From Polytrichum commune (Eukaryota > Streptophyta > Polytrichopsida > Polytrichales > Polytrichaceae), in the NCBI GenBank assembly GCA_950295325.1, contig OX485808.1, forward strand, positions 33,004,527-33,068,526: a stretch of DNA of 64,000 bases. Direction: 5' to 3'. Below the pieces are notes generated by a model. That model made no database searches and was not told the DNA's origin. It saw nothing but the letters and a program-made list of their open reading frames with translations. Positions 22,721 through 34,708 of this stretch are shown piece after piece; position 1 is the first letter of the stretch; every line of letters begins with the position of its first letter. Made by a program: the position numbers and the translations under genes.

Positions 22721-23694
22721 TGTCGCGCACCTCTCCATGAGGTGTGCCCAAAACACCATGGGCACAAGAAGGACCCCAGAGTGACACCCGGGACTTGTGG
22801 CGCCGTTGGTGAGAGGGCCCAAGTGATCCTAGTGTGGGTGAGGGCCCCGGGCGTTGGGAACGCCTCCCACCCACGGAGACTAGGAGGCATGAGGGTAAGG
22901 CCATGAGCTATGCGTAGCTCATGGCGTGGTGATTCTAGAATGCTCAAGAACACCGCAATCGGAGGTGTGAGCTAGGAGTTATGGCCATTTGAGGTGGGCG
23001 CTGTCCCGGGACAGCGCCCTGGTAGAGCAGTGCCTGGGAGTGATTCCCGGGACTGCCAAGGTTCAAACAGGCATAACTTCCTCAAGACTTGTCTGAATGG
23101 GGCAAGTGAGGAGTCCATCGGCATCTACGTGAAGCGTAGATGAGGATGGAGTGGTTGGTTGTTGGAAGCAAACATCATACAAGGAAGTTATGATGGTCTG
23201 AAGCTGATGGGGGCTTCTAGGCCCAGCGGCTAAGGGAAAGTGTCCACGTGGCCCCAACTCTTGGTGGAGAGACAAGAGGTTGGTTGACGGTGGGGTAGGG
23301 GCCCCGCGTAGAGTCCTAGAGGCTTATATGGGTGAGGTGGTGTGGCCTCACCCACCCGAGGCCGAAGGGCACGGCCTCCATGGGCATTGGCCCAATGTGA
23401 GGCCATAGTTGCCTAGTATGGTTCGGGTTGTTGTAGCGTTGCTCCGGCAATGCGATGATCAACATGAGATTGGACTTCCATGGATGGAAGTCCACATCTA
23501 AGAATTGGTTACCAATGAAGGGGTGAGTCCCAAAATCAAAGTAGGAGGGTTGGTTCCCCTCCTATGAACTATATGGTCCGGGGTAAGAGGAGCTAACCAT
23601 TAGCATGGCGGAATGCGAAGGGTTAGCGCTCGTAACCTTTGCTAGAATTGAAAATTGGCAAGTTTGTCAAGGGGGGCTAGCAAGGGTTGCGACA
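22721..23694 (+). repeat. LTR B (5' LTR of the Gypsy element)
   Basis: Begins TGTCGCGCACC and ends GGTTGCGACA. It contains a hairpin at 22900-22925 (11-bp arms GCCATGAGCTA/TAGCTCATGGC, loop TGCG), a 22-bp palindrome at 22997-23018 and a second hairpin CATCTACG/CGTAGATG at 23122-23142. Confidence 0.92.
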
Positions 23695-23696
23695 CT

Positions 23697-23708
23697 TGGT
23701 ATCAGAGC
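23697..23708 (+). other. Primer-binding site, initiator Met tRNA 3' end
   Basis: TGGTATCAGAGC two bases after LTR B is the standard primer site complementary to the 3' end of plant initiator methionine tRNA. Confidence 0.93.
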
Positions 23709-23714
23709 AGGGTT

Positions 23715-25853
23715 CCAATATTTGAGCTAGCACTTTGAGGTAGACATGGCTATCAAAAATGCGGGTTATGATATTGAGCCCGGGGTTTCTAAAAGGTTGT
23801 GAGGCTCAAATTGGAACAAGGATCATGTGCAAGTGGATTGTGACCATATCATTGATTCTAATGACAATGGTGGGCATGAGGGTAGATTCGGTGAGGAAAA
23901 TGGAGGAGTGCTTTGAAAGGGCTCCCGCAAACCTCGAAAAGTATTCGGGGGCTAGAATACCGAATGCATCCGAAAGCTTGGACGGTGGTAATATTGGATT
24001 GAAATTCCAATCCAAATTGCTTAGAATGTGGTGAAGTTGGAATGGGTGCAAATGCGGCACTCAAGGCTTTTAGGCCTATGTGTGCGATTTAACCACCATA
24101 ATGAATGACACAACTAAGATTGACTAGTTGGCTAAGAAACACATCGTTTTAGATGGGGTTTCAAAAGCGGGTGGTGAATACCATGTTCAACTCCCCAAAG
24201 CTTCTTGAGGACGTATCGGGAATCTTTAAGATTTGAAGAACATTGAAGCCGATGGTCCCGAAAAGAAGTTGGGCAGCGCATCACCACAAAGTGGGTTTTA
24301 GCCGATATTGGTCCCAAAGAAATGGGCGAAAGTAGTTCGGCCCATTATACCAAGGCAAAACATAGTCGTGCCGCGGACGGAATGTTGGGAGGTGGGTTGA
24401 TCCTACCAAGGCAATTCATGTTCGTGCCGCGGACAAAGTGTGAAAGGTGGCTTTGTGCTACCAAGGCAAATCATGTTTGTTCCGCGGACAAACTATTAGA
24501 TATTGGTTTTGTGGCACCAAACCAATTTGTCCCGCAGACGGAATGTTTAAAGTTGGGTTTGCGGACCAAGCCAAGCCAAGTTGCCGAGGACCAAATGTTG
24601 GACGATGGCTTTGTGGCCAAGGCTAGTAGCCTTAAGCCGAGGCCAAGTCTCATGTGTTGACAAAGAGGCAAGCCATTCCTTCTTGAGCCCAAAACTCACA
24701 AGGGAGTTGGGGCTTGCCAATTGATAGAGCGGGCAAGCCCACCAAGGTGCGGTTTGGAAAGGGCGAACCGCATGAAACAAAGGAGGCCGCGATGCATGCA
24801 ACCTTTCAATGTGGGACATTGGATTTTTGTCAAAATTTCATAACATGTGAAATAGATGAAATGCATATCATTGTGAAGGCCGCCTTCTTTGAAACTCACA
24901 TGATAGATGTGAGGTGCAAGCCGGTGTGCTTGCGGTGCATTATGATGTTTCATAATGGCAAAGAATTGAAGTTCAAATTAACAAGGACTTCTATGGTAGG
25001 AGGACCTAAGTTGAATTTGGTCTTAATGGACCGAATGAAAAAAAAGAAAACATAATGGTCGTGGTTCAATTGGAGCAACTCCAAGGAACGTATGGGGAGG
25101 CTAGGAAAGATGGGCCTCCCCCAAACAACATTGGTGTGATGTTGGTGAGATACAAGGATGTATTCACCAATGTGTTGCCCAAAAAATTACCGCCAAGGAG
25201 TGAAAAATAACTTTGCTCAACGAGAGATTAAGTTCTTGAGGTATGTGGTGACAAAGGAAGTTGGTGGACGAACATGAAGAATGTCAAGGCAATCCAAAAG
25301 GAGAATTGGCCCTTGATTCAAAAAGGGCTTAGGTCATTTGTTGGCCTAGCCAATTAGTACCACAACTTCATTCGAGAGTTTTCTAAGGTTGCTAGGACCT
25401 TATTCAACTTATTGAGGAAAATGGCTATCCCAAGAGTGGGATGAGCCTTGTCACCAAGCCTTTGGGGAGCTCAAAAACAAGTTCTCTTCGCCGCCCGTGC
25501 TTAAGTTCGCGGACTTTGACAAACCTTTTGAGGTGCATACGGGGGCGAGTGACTTTAGCATTGGGGGATGTTGAGGCAAAATGGATGGCCATTGCATACA
25601 AGAGCATGAAGCTTGATGGTTGTCCGACCTTGTCCAACTTATGCAAGAAATGGCTATCCCAAAAGTGGGATGAGCCTTGCCACCAAGTCTTTAAGGAGCT
25701 TAAGACCAAGTTCTCTTCGCCGCCCGTGCTCAAGTTTGCGAAATTTGACAAACCTTTTGAGGTGCATACGGGGGCGAGTAACTTTACCATTGGCGGATGT
25801 TGATCCAAGATGGGTGACCATTGCATATGAAAGCAATAAGCTTAATGGTTGTC
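23715..25853 (+). pseudogene. Degenerate gag-protease-RT of the Gypsy element
   Basis: Only scattered fragments read through. Around 24340-24620 about five ~58-bp units, most with ACCAAGGCAA...CCGCGGAC, repeat in tandem within the gag region. Pol-like words appear from ~25150: RYKDVFTNVLPK, then IKFLRYVVTKE and LRSFVGLAN near 25230-25350, typical of the end of the RT domain. The segment encoding KPFEVHTGAS at the start of RNase H is duplicated. Stops and frameshifts are frequent throughout. Confidence 0.75.
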
Positions 25854-27300
25854 TGTCGCAACCCTTGCTAGCCCCCCTTGACAATCTTGCCAATTTTCAA
25901 TTCTAGCAAAGGTTACGAGCGCTAACCATTTGCATTCCGCCATGCTAATGGTTAGCTCCTCCTACCCCGGACCATATAGCTCATAGGAGGGAACCAACCC
26001 TCCTACTTTGCTTTCGGGACTCACCCCTTAATCGGTAACCCATTCCTAGATGTGGACTTCCATCCATGGAAGTCCAATCCCATGTTGATCATCGCATTGC
26101 CGGAGCAACACTACAACAACCCGAACCATACTAGGCAACTATGGCCTCACAATGGGCCAATGCCCATGGAGGCCTTGCTGTTCGGCCTCGGGTGGGTGAG
26201 GCCACACCACCTCACCCATATAAGCCTCTAGGACTCTACGTGGGGCCCCTACCCCACCGTCAACCAACCTCTTGTCTCTCTACCAAGAGTTGGGGCCAAG
26301 TGGACATTTTCCCTTAGCCGCTGGGCCTAGAAGCCCCCACAGCTTTAGACCATCATAACTTCCTTGTATGATGTTTGATGCTAACACTTGACCACTCCAT
26401 CTTCATCTACGCTTCACGTAGATGCCGATGCACTCCTCACTTGCCCCATTCGGGCAAGTGGTGAGGAAGTTATGCCTGTTTGAACCTTGGCAGTGCCGGG
26501 AATCACTCCCAGGCACTGCTGTACCAGGGCGCTGTCCCGGGACAGCGCCCCACTCAAATGGCCATAACTCCTAGCTCACACCTCCGATTGAGGTGTTCTT
26601 GAGCATTCTAGAATCACCACGCCATGAGCTACGCATAGCTCATGGCCTTGCCCTTGTGCCTCCTAGTCTCCGTGGGTGGGAGGCGTTCCCAACGCCCGGG
26701 GCCCTCACCCGCACTAGGATCACTTGGGCCCTCTCACCAACGGCGCCACAAGTCCCGGGTGTCACTCCGGGGTCCCCCTTGTGCCCATGGTGTTTTGGGC
26801 ACTCCTCATGGAGAGGTGCGCGACATTGTCGAACCTTGTTCGGCTTGTGCAAGAAATGGCTATCCCAAGAGTGGGATGAGCCTTGCCACCAAGTCCTCGA
26901 GGAGCTTAAGACCAAGTTCTCTATGCCGCCCGTGCTCAAGTTCGCGGACTTTGACAAACCTTTTGAGGTGCATACGGGGGCGAGTGACTTTACCATTGGC
27001 GGATGTTGATGCAAGACGTATGGCCATTGCATATGGGAGCATGAAGGTCCATGATTGTCCGACCTTGTCCAACTTGTGAAAGAAATGGCTATCTCAAGAG
27101 TGGGATGAGCCTTGTCACCAAGTCCTTGGGGAGCTTAAGACTAAGTTCTCTTCGCCGCCCGTGCTCAAGTTCGCCGAGTTTGATAAACCTTTTAAGGTGC
27201 ATACGGGGGTGAGTGACTTTGCCAATGGTGGATTATGCATAAGATGGATGGCCATTGCATATGGGAGTATGAAGCTCGATGGTTGTCAAAGAAGACAACC
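25419..27300 (+). repeat. Four tandem copies of an RT/RNase H junction segment
   Basis: A ~227-bp segment encoding AIPRVG...SPPVLKFADFDKPFEVHTGAS occurs four times (starting near 25419, 25648, 26853 and 27085). The second and third copies are separated only by solo LTR C. The duplication therefore probably predates the LTR insertion. Confidence 0.75.
25849..26830 (-). mobile_element. Solo LTR C, inverted, inside the Gypsy internal region
   Basis: The 972-bp sequence 25854-26825 is the reverse complement of LTRs A and B and is flanked by TTGTC on both sides (25849-25853 and 26826-26830). It interrupts the duplicated pol segment of a related element, so the family was still active after the host copy had begun to decay. 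Confidence 0.92.
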
Positions 27301-27849
27301 AACTCATGACAAAGAACTTCTTTGTCGTAGTGCATTGCTTGAAGATGTGGCGACGCTATTTGGGGTCGCACAAAGCAAAGGTTTACATGGACAATGTGCC
27401 CTAAAAGAATTTTGACATACAAGCGCAAGTGAGCGCCGAGTCATTGCGGTGGCATGATAGTTTGGCGCTTATGTAGGTGGATTTGATCAACAAACCGGAC
27501 CGTGGAAATGTGGTGCCGGATGCGCGAAGTAGACGGGAAGAGTTCCAAGCAATGAGAACCATCCAAACCTTGTGGCTAATGTGTGCCTGCGAAGGAAACT
27601 TGTGATACAAGATACGGGAGGGGTAAATTAACTACCCCAAAGCACAAAAGCTTTTAGGTGAGCTTCGCAAGAGCAAGGTGCTTAAAGAGGTTAAGTTGGT
27701 GGACGGATTGTTCAAGTGCAAGCAAAGTTGGTGTATGTGCCACAAGGCAAGTTGAGGCTATCGGTTTTGAAGGAGGAATATGATAGTCCTATTGCCAGCC
27801 ATAGAGGAGAAAAAGAAAACCACCATAGAATGGTGTCAAAGAGGTACCA

Positions 27850-29100
27850 TTGGCGGTGCGTAAAGTTGGATATAACCCACTTTGTGAAGGCGTGAATAAA
27901 GTGCCAAGTGAACCGAGCCTCTTACCAAAAGCAAGGCGGTCTCTTGCAACCGTGCCTATCCCGTCGGCGCCATGGCATAGTATGTGCATGGACTTGATCA
28001 CAAGTTTGCCGGAGTCACATGGGTATGATGCCATCTTGTTGATGGTAGAGTGGTTTGCCAAGTTGGCACACATGGTGCCGATTGTGGGAACCGCAACCGC
28101 GTTGGAGACCGCATAGCCTTTTCTCAAAGGATGGTTGAGGCACCACGGGTTGCCAAGAGTGATTGTGTGGGATCAAGATCCAAAGTTCACAAGTGCATTT
28201 TCAATGCATTTCTCTAAGGAGGTCGGAATGAAACTAAGGTTTAGCACGGCCTTGCATTCCCAAATGAATGGGAAAGCGGAGCATGTGAATGGAGTCTTGA
28301 AGCAATACTTGAGGAACTTGGTGGGGGCGGACCAAGGAGATTGGGCGGACTATGTGGGTCGAGCGGAGTGTAATTGCAGTGTAGCCACGCACTTGGCTAC
28401 CAAGGGGTGGTCTTTCGTGGTGGCTTATGGAGTGGATGCGCTCCAACCTATTAACCTAGCTCTCGAGGGGGCACATTCAACACTAGAGTTCCACCAAGAT
28501 GGTGAGGACTTGGCCAAGGATGGTAAACAAGTCTTGGAGATGACCAAGTTGGTGGTGGAGAAAGTCCGAAGGTGCTACGGAGTGCAAGTCAATGCCGGAA
28601 GACGCGAAGTGGAGAATGAGGTGGGCCAAAAGGTGTTGTTGAATGTGGACAACTTCACTTAGCCGGAAGGCCTCACTCCAAAGTTCATGTCGAAAATTGG
28701 AGCTCCATTTTCCATTGTGGAACAAGTGTTCAAGGACATATGTAATTTGGAATTACCGCCGGAGATCAAAGTGCATCCGACATTTCATGTCTCATTACGA
28801 AAGTCATTTTAGGACGACACCTTGTGGCCCAATCACAAGCAAGTGATTAGGCCACGTCCCGACCTTGTGGAGGTCATTTGGAACATGAGATAGGAGGGCA
28901 TCCTCAAGTGTAGGAAGCCCAAGTGAAAATGAAAGAAAATGTACAAAGGAGTGCTTGGTGAAATGGTGAGGATACCATGAGAAAGAAACCGCTCGGGTGG
29001 CAGCAAGAGACATGGTGAACACCAATGAATTGGTGAAGCACTTTGAAGAAACTAAGGCTAGACATTCCAATAAAATGAAGCGTAGGCATTGATGAGGACA
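27850..29100 (+). pseudogene. Integrase and chromodomain-like part of the Gypsy element
   Basis: Two frames carry the integrase core: 27850-28116 (PWHSMCMDLITSLPESHGYDAI) and 28135-28662 (RVIVWDQDPKFTSAF, then HSQMNGKAEHVNG). Further on, HPTFHVSLRKSF and the following LWPNHKQVIRPRPDLVE match the typical C-terminal end, and a degraded chromodomain-like segment follows to ~29090. Stops at 28116 and 28662, and several after that, break the frame. Confidence 0.8.
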
Positions 29101-29125
29101 TCAATCTCCTTTAGTGGGGGAGAGA

Positions 29126-29559
29126 CGCTAGTAGCACACTTAGCTTCGAGGCTAATTGCTCCACAACATGTACTTGTTCTTTGGCTTGAGGAAATAAAGT
29201 CCAAACTTTAGTGGTGCAAAGAGAAAAGTATGAGATGAGGTCCTAGTCTTGTACTTGTGCTTGGTTAGTGGAAGAGGGGGAATAGACATGCCAAACTAGG
29301 TTGGGTAAGCCGAGTAATTGGGGGCCATGGCTTGGAGGGGCCTTGGATAAAACCAAGAAACTTCTTAGTTGTGGGCTTGTCCGGGCGGGGACAAGGTGAT
29401 GGCGCGTGCTCATAAAAGTGCTACCCGCGAGCTAACGAAAGTTGGCACATGGGAGTCATGAACCCATGTCTCGAAAGAGCAAAGTGGAAACCGAGTCGGG
29501 CGGGACTTGGCATCACCCCCGTGCGATCGAGGCGGTCTGAAATGAGGTCTGAGAGGTTT
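29126..29559. other. Non-coding stretch after the Gypsy purine tract
   Basis: No LTR match and no gene seen. It may be leftover element sequence or the flank created by loss of the 3' LTR. Confidence 0.4.
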
Positions 29560-32500
29560 TTTTATTTGTTTTTAAGTAGAGTGGTATAATGTGGTTGAAT
29601 AAGATTTGAATGTGATATGTGGTTAGGGTGCTAGTTTGAGAGCTCCAAAGGGGGGCTTAGAGGTTGGCTATAGTTGAAATCCATTTGACTTTGCTTTCGG
29701 ACAGGGCTGAAGTGAGGGCTAGTATGGTTGGATTTTATGAATTTTCTGTTTAGGGTGCAAGTGGTAGAGCTCCAAAGGGAGGGCCATTGGCCTCTGTCGG
29801 ATCCGACAGCCCAAGGGTAGCCACCTTGGGGACCTCTCAAGTTTTTTTTTTTTGCTTCAATTTGGGCTGAGGTGAGGGCTGACGTGAGGGCTGGGATGGG
29901 TTTTTTTTTAAATTTCTAGCTAATGTGCTTGTGGGAGAGGGCTTAAGGGGCCTTAGATGTTGTCTTTTTGTTGAAATAGATTTGATTTTGATTATGGGCT
30001 CGGGTTGATGTGAGGGCTTGTATGGTTGTATTTTGTGAGATTTCTAGTTAGGGTTCAAATGAAAGAGCTGTGAAGGGGGGCTTGAGAGGTTAGTTCTGGT
30101 TGAAGAAGATTTGATTTTGATTATGGGTGAGGGCTGATGTGGGGGCTTAGAGGCTTGTTTTTAGTTGAAATTGATTTGATTTTGGATATGGATGAGGGCT
30201 GAGGTGAAGGCTTGTATGGTTTTAATTTCTGAATTTCTGGTTAGGGGGCTAATGAGAGAGGTTTGAAAGGAGGCTTAGAGGCTTGTTTTTAGTTGAAATT
30301 GATTTGATTTTGGATATGGATGAGGGCTGAGGTGAAGGCTTGTATGGTTTTAATTTTTGAATTTCTGGTTAGGGGGCTAATGAGAGAGGTTTGAAGGGGG
30401 GCTTAGAGGCTTGTTTTTTGTTAAAGGGCTGATGCGTGGGCTCGTATGGTTTTAATTTTTGAATTTCCGGTTAAGGTGCTAGTGGGAGAGCTCCAAAGGG
30501 AGGGCCCTAGGCCTCTGTCGGATCCGACACCCCATTGGAAGCCATCTTGGGGACCTCTCAATTTATTTATTTTGTTTCAATTTGGTCTCAGGTGAGGGCT
30601 GATGTGAGGGCTTGTATGGTTTTAATTTCTCAATTTTCTAGCTAAGGTGCTTGTGGGAGAGCTCCAAAGGGAGGGCCCTAGGCCTCTATCGGATCCGACA
30701 ACCCATTGGAAGCCATCTTGGGGACCTCTCAATTTATTTATTTTGTTTCAATTTGGTCTCAGGTCAGGGCTGAGGTGAGGGCTTGTATGGTTTTAATTTC
30801 TCAATTTTCTAGCTAAGGTGCTTGTGGGAGAGCTCCAAAGGGAGGGCCCTAGGCCTCTGTCGGATCCGACAACCCAGTGGAAGCCATCTTGGGGACCTCT
30901 CAATTTATTTATTTTGTTTCAATTTGGTCTCAGGTGAGGGCTGATGTGAGGGTTTGTATGGTTTTAATTTCTCAATTTTCTAGCTAAGGTGCTTGTGGGA
31001 GAGCTCCAAAGGGAGGGCCCTAGGCCTCTATCGGATCCGACAACCCATTGGAAGCCATCTTGGGGACCTCTCAATTTATTTATTTTGTTTCAATTTGGTC
31101 TCAGGTGAGGGTTGATGTGAGGGCTTGTATGGTTTTAATTTCTCAATTTTCTAGCTAAGGTGCTTGTGGGAGAGCTCCAAAGGGAGGGCCCTAGGCCTCT
31201 GTCGGATCCGACAACCCATTGGAAGCCATCTTGGGGACCTCTCAATTTATTTATTTTGTTTCAATTTGGTCTCAGGTGAGGGCTGATGTGAGGGCTTGTA
31301 TGGTTTTAGTTTCTCAATTTTCTAGCTAAGGTGCTTGTGGGAGAGCTCCAAAGGGAGGGCCCTAGGCTTCTGTCGGATCCGACAGCCCATTGGAAGCCAT
31401 CTTGGGGACCCAGCAGCTTCAGACCATCATAACTTTCTTGTATGATGTCTAATTTGAACAACCAACCACTCCATCTTCATCTACGCTTCACGTAGATGCC
31501 GATGGATCCCTCACTTGACCCATTCAGGCAAGTATTGACGACGTTATGCCTGTTTGAACCTTGGCAGTCCCGGGAATCACTCCCAGGCACTGCTGGACCA
31601 GGGCTCTGTCGGATCCGACAGCCCATTGGTGGCCACCTTGGGGTTCTCTCAAGATATTTTTTTTTGCTTCAATTTGGTATGGATGAGGGCTGAGGTGAGG
31701 GCTTGTATGGTTTTAATTTCTGAATTTTCTAGCTAAGGTGCTTGTGGGAGAGCTCCAAAGGGAGGGCCCTAGGCCTCTGTCGGATCTGACAGCCCATTGG
31801 AAGCCATCTTGGGGACCTCTCAATTTATTTATTTTGTTTCAATTTGGTCTCAGGTGAGGGCTGAGGTGAGGGCTTGTATGGTTTTTTTTCCAAATTTTCT
31901 AGCTAATGTGCTAGTGGGAGAGGGCTTAGGGAGCTTAGAGGTTTGTTGTTTGTTGAATTTGATTTGATTTTGCTTATGGTTGAGGGCTATTGTGAGGGCT
32001 TTCTGGGTTGTATTTTGTGAAATCTCGGGTTAGGGTGCTAATGAGAGAGGTTTGAAGGGGGCCTAAGAGGTTAGTTTTTAGTTGAAATTGATTTGATTTT
32101 GCTTTGAGAAAGGGCTGATGTGTGGGCTTGTTTTGTTTTATTTCGTGAATTTTCTGGTTAGGGGGCTAGTGGGAGAGGGCTTAGGGGGGCTTTGAGGTTT
32201 TCTTTTTGTTGAAATAGATTTGATTTAGCTTATGGGCTCGGGCAGATGTGAGGGCTTGGATGGTTTTTTTTTCTGGAATTTCTGGTTAAGATGCTAGTGG
32301 GAGAGCTTTGAAGGGGGGCTTAGAGGTTTGCTTTGGTTGAAATTGATTTGCCTTTGCTTATGGGTGAGGGCGGGTATGGTTTTTTTTAAATTTTCTAGCT
32401 AGTGTGCTAGTGGGAGCGGGCTGAAGTGATGGCTTGAGAGGTTTGTTTTAGTTGCAAATGATTTGACTTTGCTTTTGGGAGAGGTCAAATGGGTTCCCAC
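29560..32500 (+). repeat. Tandem repeat array with GTCGGATCCGAC palindromes, upstream of ParB-like gene 1
   Basis: The region consists of diverged units containing GAGGGCTTGTATGGTTTTAATTT and GGGAGAGCTCCAAAGGGAGGG. Six consecutive units repeat every 171 bp with palindromes CT(G/A)TCGGATCCGACA at 30515, 30686, 30857, 31028, 31199 and 31370. Further copies lie at 29794, 31606 and 31777. The centre GGATCC and flanks TCGGATCCGA are nearly invariant while the outer bases vary. No coding region is supported inside the array. Confidence 0.88.
31412..31605 (-). repeat. Fragment of the Gypsy LTR family embedded in the palindrome array
   Basis: This 194-bp piece matches part of inverted solo LTR C (around 26337-26530), from CAGCTT(T/C)AGACCATCATAACTT to CTGGACCAGGGC. 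Both joins fall at array sequence, and the right join lies exactly where the LTR palindrome (GCTGTCCCGG) would continue but GCTCTGTCGG of the array palindrome follows. Confidence 0.75.
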
Positions 32501-32595
32501 TTCGGAACCTTTTAAAGTGGTCATTCTTATGCATATTTTGTTCATTTGGCTGGTCTTCACCTTTGTATCTAATTGCTTCTCAGGAGATCATTGAG

Positions 32596-33872
32596 ATGGT
32601 GGGGGATGGAGAGTCTTTGGATGTTGGGGTTTGCAATGGTGCTAAGTCATCCCTTAGTGTTGAGGAGCATAAGGAGCAAGGGTCTCCGTTGTCACTTGCT
32701 GAAAATATTGGGCTTACACCAGGTAGTAGCGAACCCCATACACCCGGGATGCCACTCTGCGGCTCACCTGCAGAATCGGATGTCGGTGTTCGTGCAATGG
32801 AGTATCGGATTCGCTACAATTTAAAGAAAGATAGCTTCTCAGTTGTTGAGGGCATGAGGATACAACCGGTAGAAAAATCCTCTATGAGAATCCCCCTCTG
32901 CAGGTTGATTCACATGCCATTGGTTCGCCCAACCCTCCGCAGCGACGTTACAAAGCTCATGGCGGCATTTCAATTTGGATACCGAGCTGGGTCTGCCACT
33001 TTGTACGTGTCTACTACAAATGAGTCTGGAGATAATCGATTCATTTCTACGAAAGACAGGCGTGAATGGGGAGAGCTTTGGGTTGCAGAAAATGATAAGT
33101 TTGAGTTTTTCTACGCGCGGATAAGGACTTGATGAGCCTCAGTGGATGTATGTTCGTCGTGTATGATGGTAACCACCGCTTGCTTGCGTGGAAGGAGTGT
33201 ATCGAATCAGATCACAAGGACGATGCACTCTGGTATGAGAAGCATGGTTGCCCAGAATGTGTTGTCTTCGACACAACGGGTGGACGTGGGGACGTCCTTA
33301 ACGCAATGCACGACATCAACAAGTAAGTATGTTAGTTTTTCAAATCGTTTTTTCCTTCATTTTTTATTGGCATCTAATGGCATTTGTCTCAACCGCAACA
33401 GGGCTAACCAAACCGCTCACGTTAAAACTAGCCTCGTACACACTCTACACCGCATTCAAAAATACGGTTCGTATGATCTTAGCTACTACCAGCCATTATT
33501 GACCGAGGAGCAATTCCAAGCGTGCAAGAGCAGAGGCCCCAAGAGCCCTTGGTACCCGCTGACCCAAGACCTTATGGTGTCCTTCATTTTCAATGTAAGT
33601 CACTCCAAATTTCTCAACCTTCTACTTCGCATTCATTACTCTTAGTCATGATCTTACAATTTCAAATATATGTTCAGCAAAATATAGCCGATGCGGTAGA
33701 TGAGGCAGCCCAAATCTACAAGGAGGAAGTTCCTCCAGAGGAGCAATCTGGGAACCGGTTGGGTGAGGTATTGGACGCTGTGATTAAGAAGACGACTGAG
33801 GAACTTGGGCACAAGTTTAACAAACAACAATCAATCGCAAACCCCGCCCTTGAAAAACAGTTCCTAGAGGAG
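32596..33872 (+). pseudogene. ParB-like gene 1, truncated and frameshifted
   Basis: Exons 32596-33322, 33402-33594 and 33678-33872 are supported by GT-AG introns and by alignment with gene 2 (35539-39739). The start is the first ATG after the splice-like CTCAG at 32579-32583, and a leader exon is likely. IPLCRL...PLVRPT near 32900 and MFVVYDGNHRLLAWKECI at ~33150-33195 mark the ParB-like domain, with GNHR where ParB/Srx-fold proteins have G(E/Q)(R/H)R. A one-base frameshift lies near 33118, just before DKDLMSL. After exon LEKQFLEE a donor GTACGT follows, but no later exons are found; the palindrome array begins instead. Gene 1 thus lacks the methyltransferase-like half present in gene 2. Confidence 0.75.
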
Positions 33873-34700
33873 GTACGTTTTGGTTGAATTAAATTTGAAT
33901 GTCCTTATGGGAAAGGTCCTTATTGTTGAGGGCTATTGTGAAGGCTTCTATGGTTGTATTTTGTGAAATTTCAAGTTGGGGGGCTAATGAGAGAGCTTTG
34001 AAGGGGCGCTTAGAGGCTTCGAATTTGTTGAAATTGATTTGATTTTAGTTATGGATGAGGGCTGAGTTAAGGGCTTGTATGGTTTTAATTTTTGAATTTC
34101 TGGTTAGGGGGCTAATGAGAGAGGTTTGAAGGGGGGCTTAGAGGTTTGTTTTTTGTTAAATTTGATTTGATTTTTCTTTGCAAAAGGGCTGATGCGTGGG
34201 CTCGTATGGTTTTAATTTTTGAATTCCTGGTTAAGGTGCTAGTGGGAGAGCTCCAAAGGGAGGGCCCTGGGCCTCTGTCGGATCCGACAGCCCCAGGGTA
34301 GCCACCTTGGGGACCTCTCATGTTATTTTTTTTTTGCTTCAATTTGGTCTGAGGTGAGGGTTGGGATGGTTTTTTTTCGCATTTTCTAGCTAAGGTGCTT
34401 GTGGGGGAGGGCTTAGGGGGGCTTAGAGGTATTCATTTTGTTGAAATCGATTTGATTTAGCTTATTGTTGAGGGCTATTGTGAGGGCTTGTATGGTTGTA
34501 TTTTGAGAAATTTTTGGTTAGGGTGCTAACCAGAGAGGTTTGAAGGGGGCCTAAGAGGTTAGTTTTTAGTTGAAATAGATTTGATTTGAATGTGCTTATG
34601 GGAGAGGTCTCAAGTGAGGGCTTACTGCTAGCATTCTTTGCAGCATTTATGAGAATATATTCTCAAATTTACTTCGCCTTCTTTTTTTATTGCAAGTGTT
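33873..34700 (+). repeat. Array continuing downstream of gene 1
   Basis: The same repeat vocabulary as 29560-32500 resumes directly after the last recognisable donor site of gene 1, including one CTGTCGGATCCGACAG at 34275-34290. The array therefore lies in what would be an intron, or has replaced the 3' half of the gene. Confidence 0.75.
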
Positions 34701-34708
34701 TTTTGGAA

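Larger units (their letters stand above)
22721..29125 (+). mobile_element. Decayed Gypsy (chromovirus-like) retrotransposon
   Basis: A 974-bp LTR (22721-23694) is followed by a primer-binding site, degenerate gag, protease and reverse transcriptase remnants, integrase, a chromodomain-like C-terminus and a purine tract TTAGTGGGGGAGAG near 29111-29124. No matching 3' LTR follows the purine tract, so the 3' end has been lost. The internal region is interrupted by solo LTR C and contains an internal tandem duplication. Many stops and frameshifts make it inactive. Confidence 0.85.
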
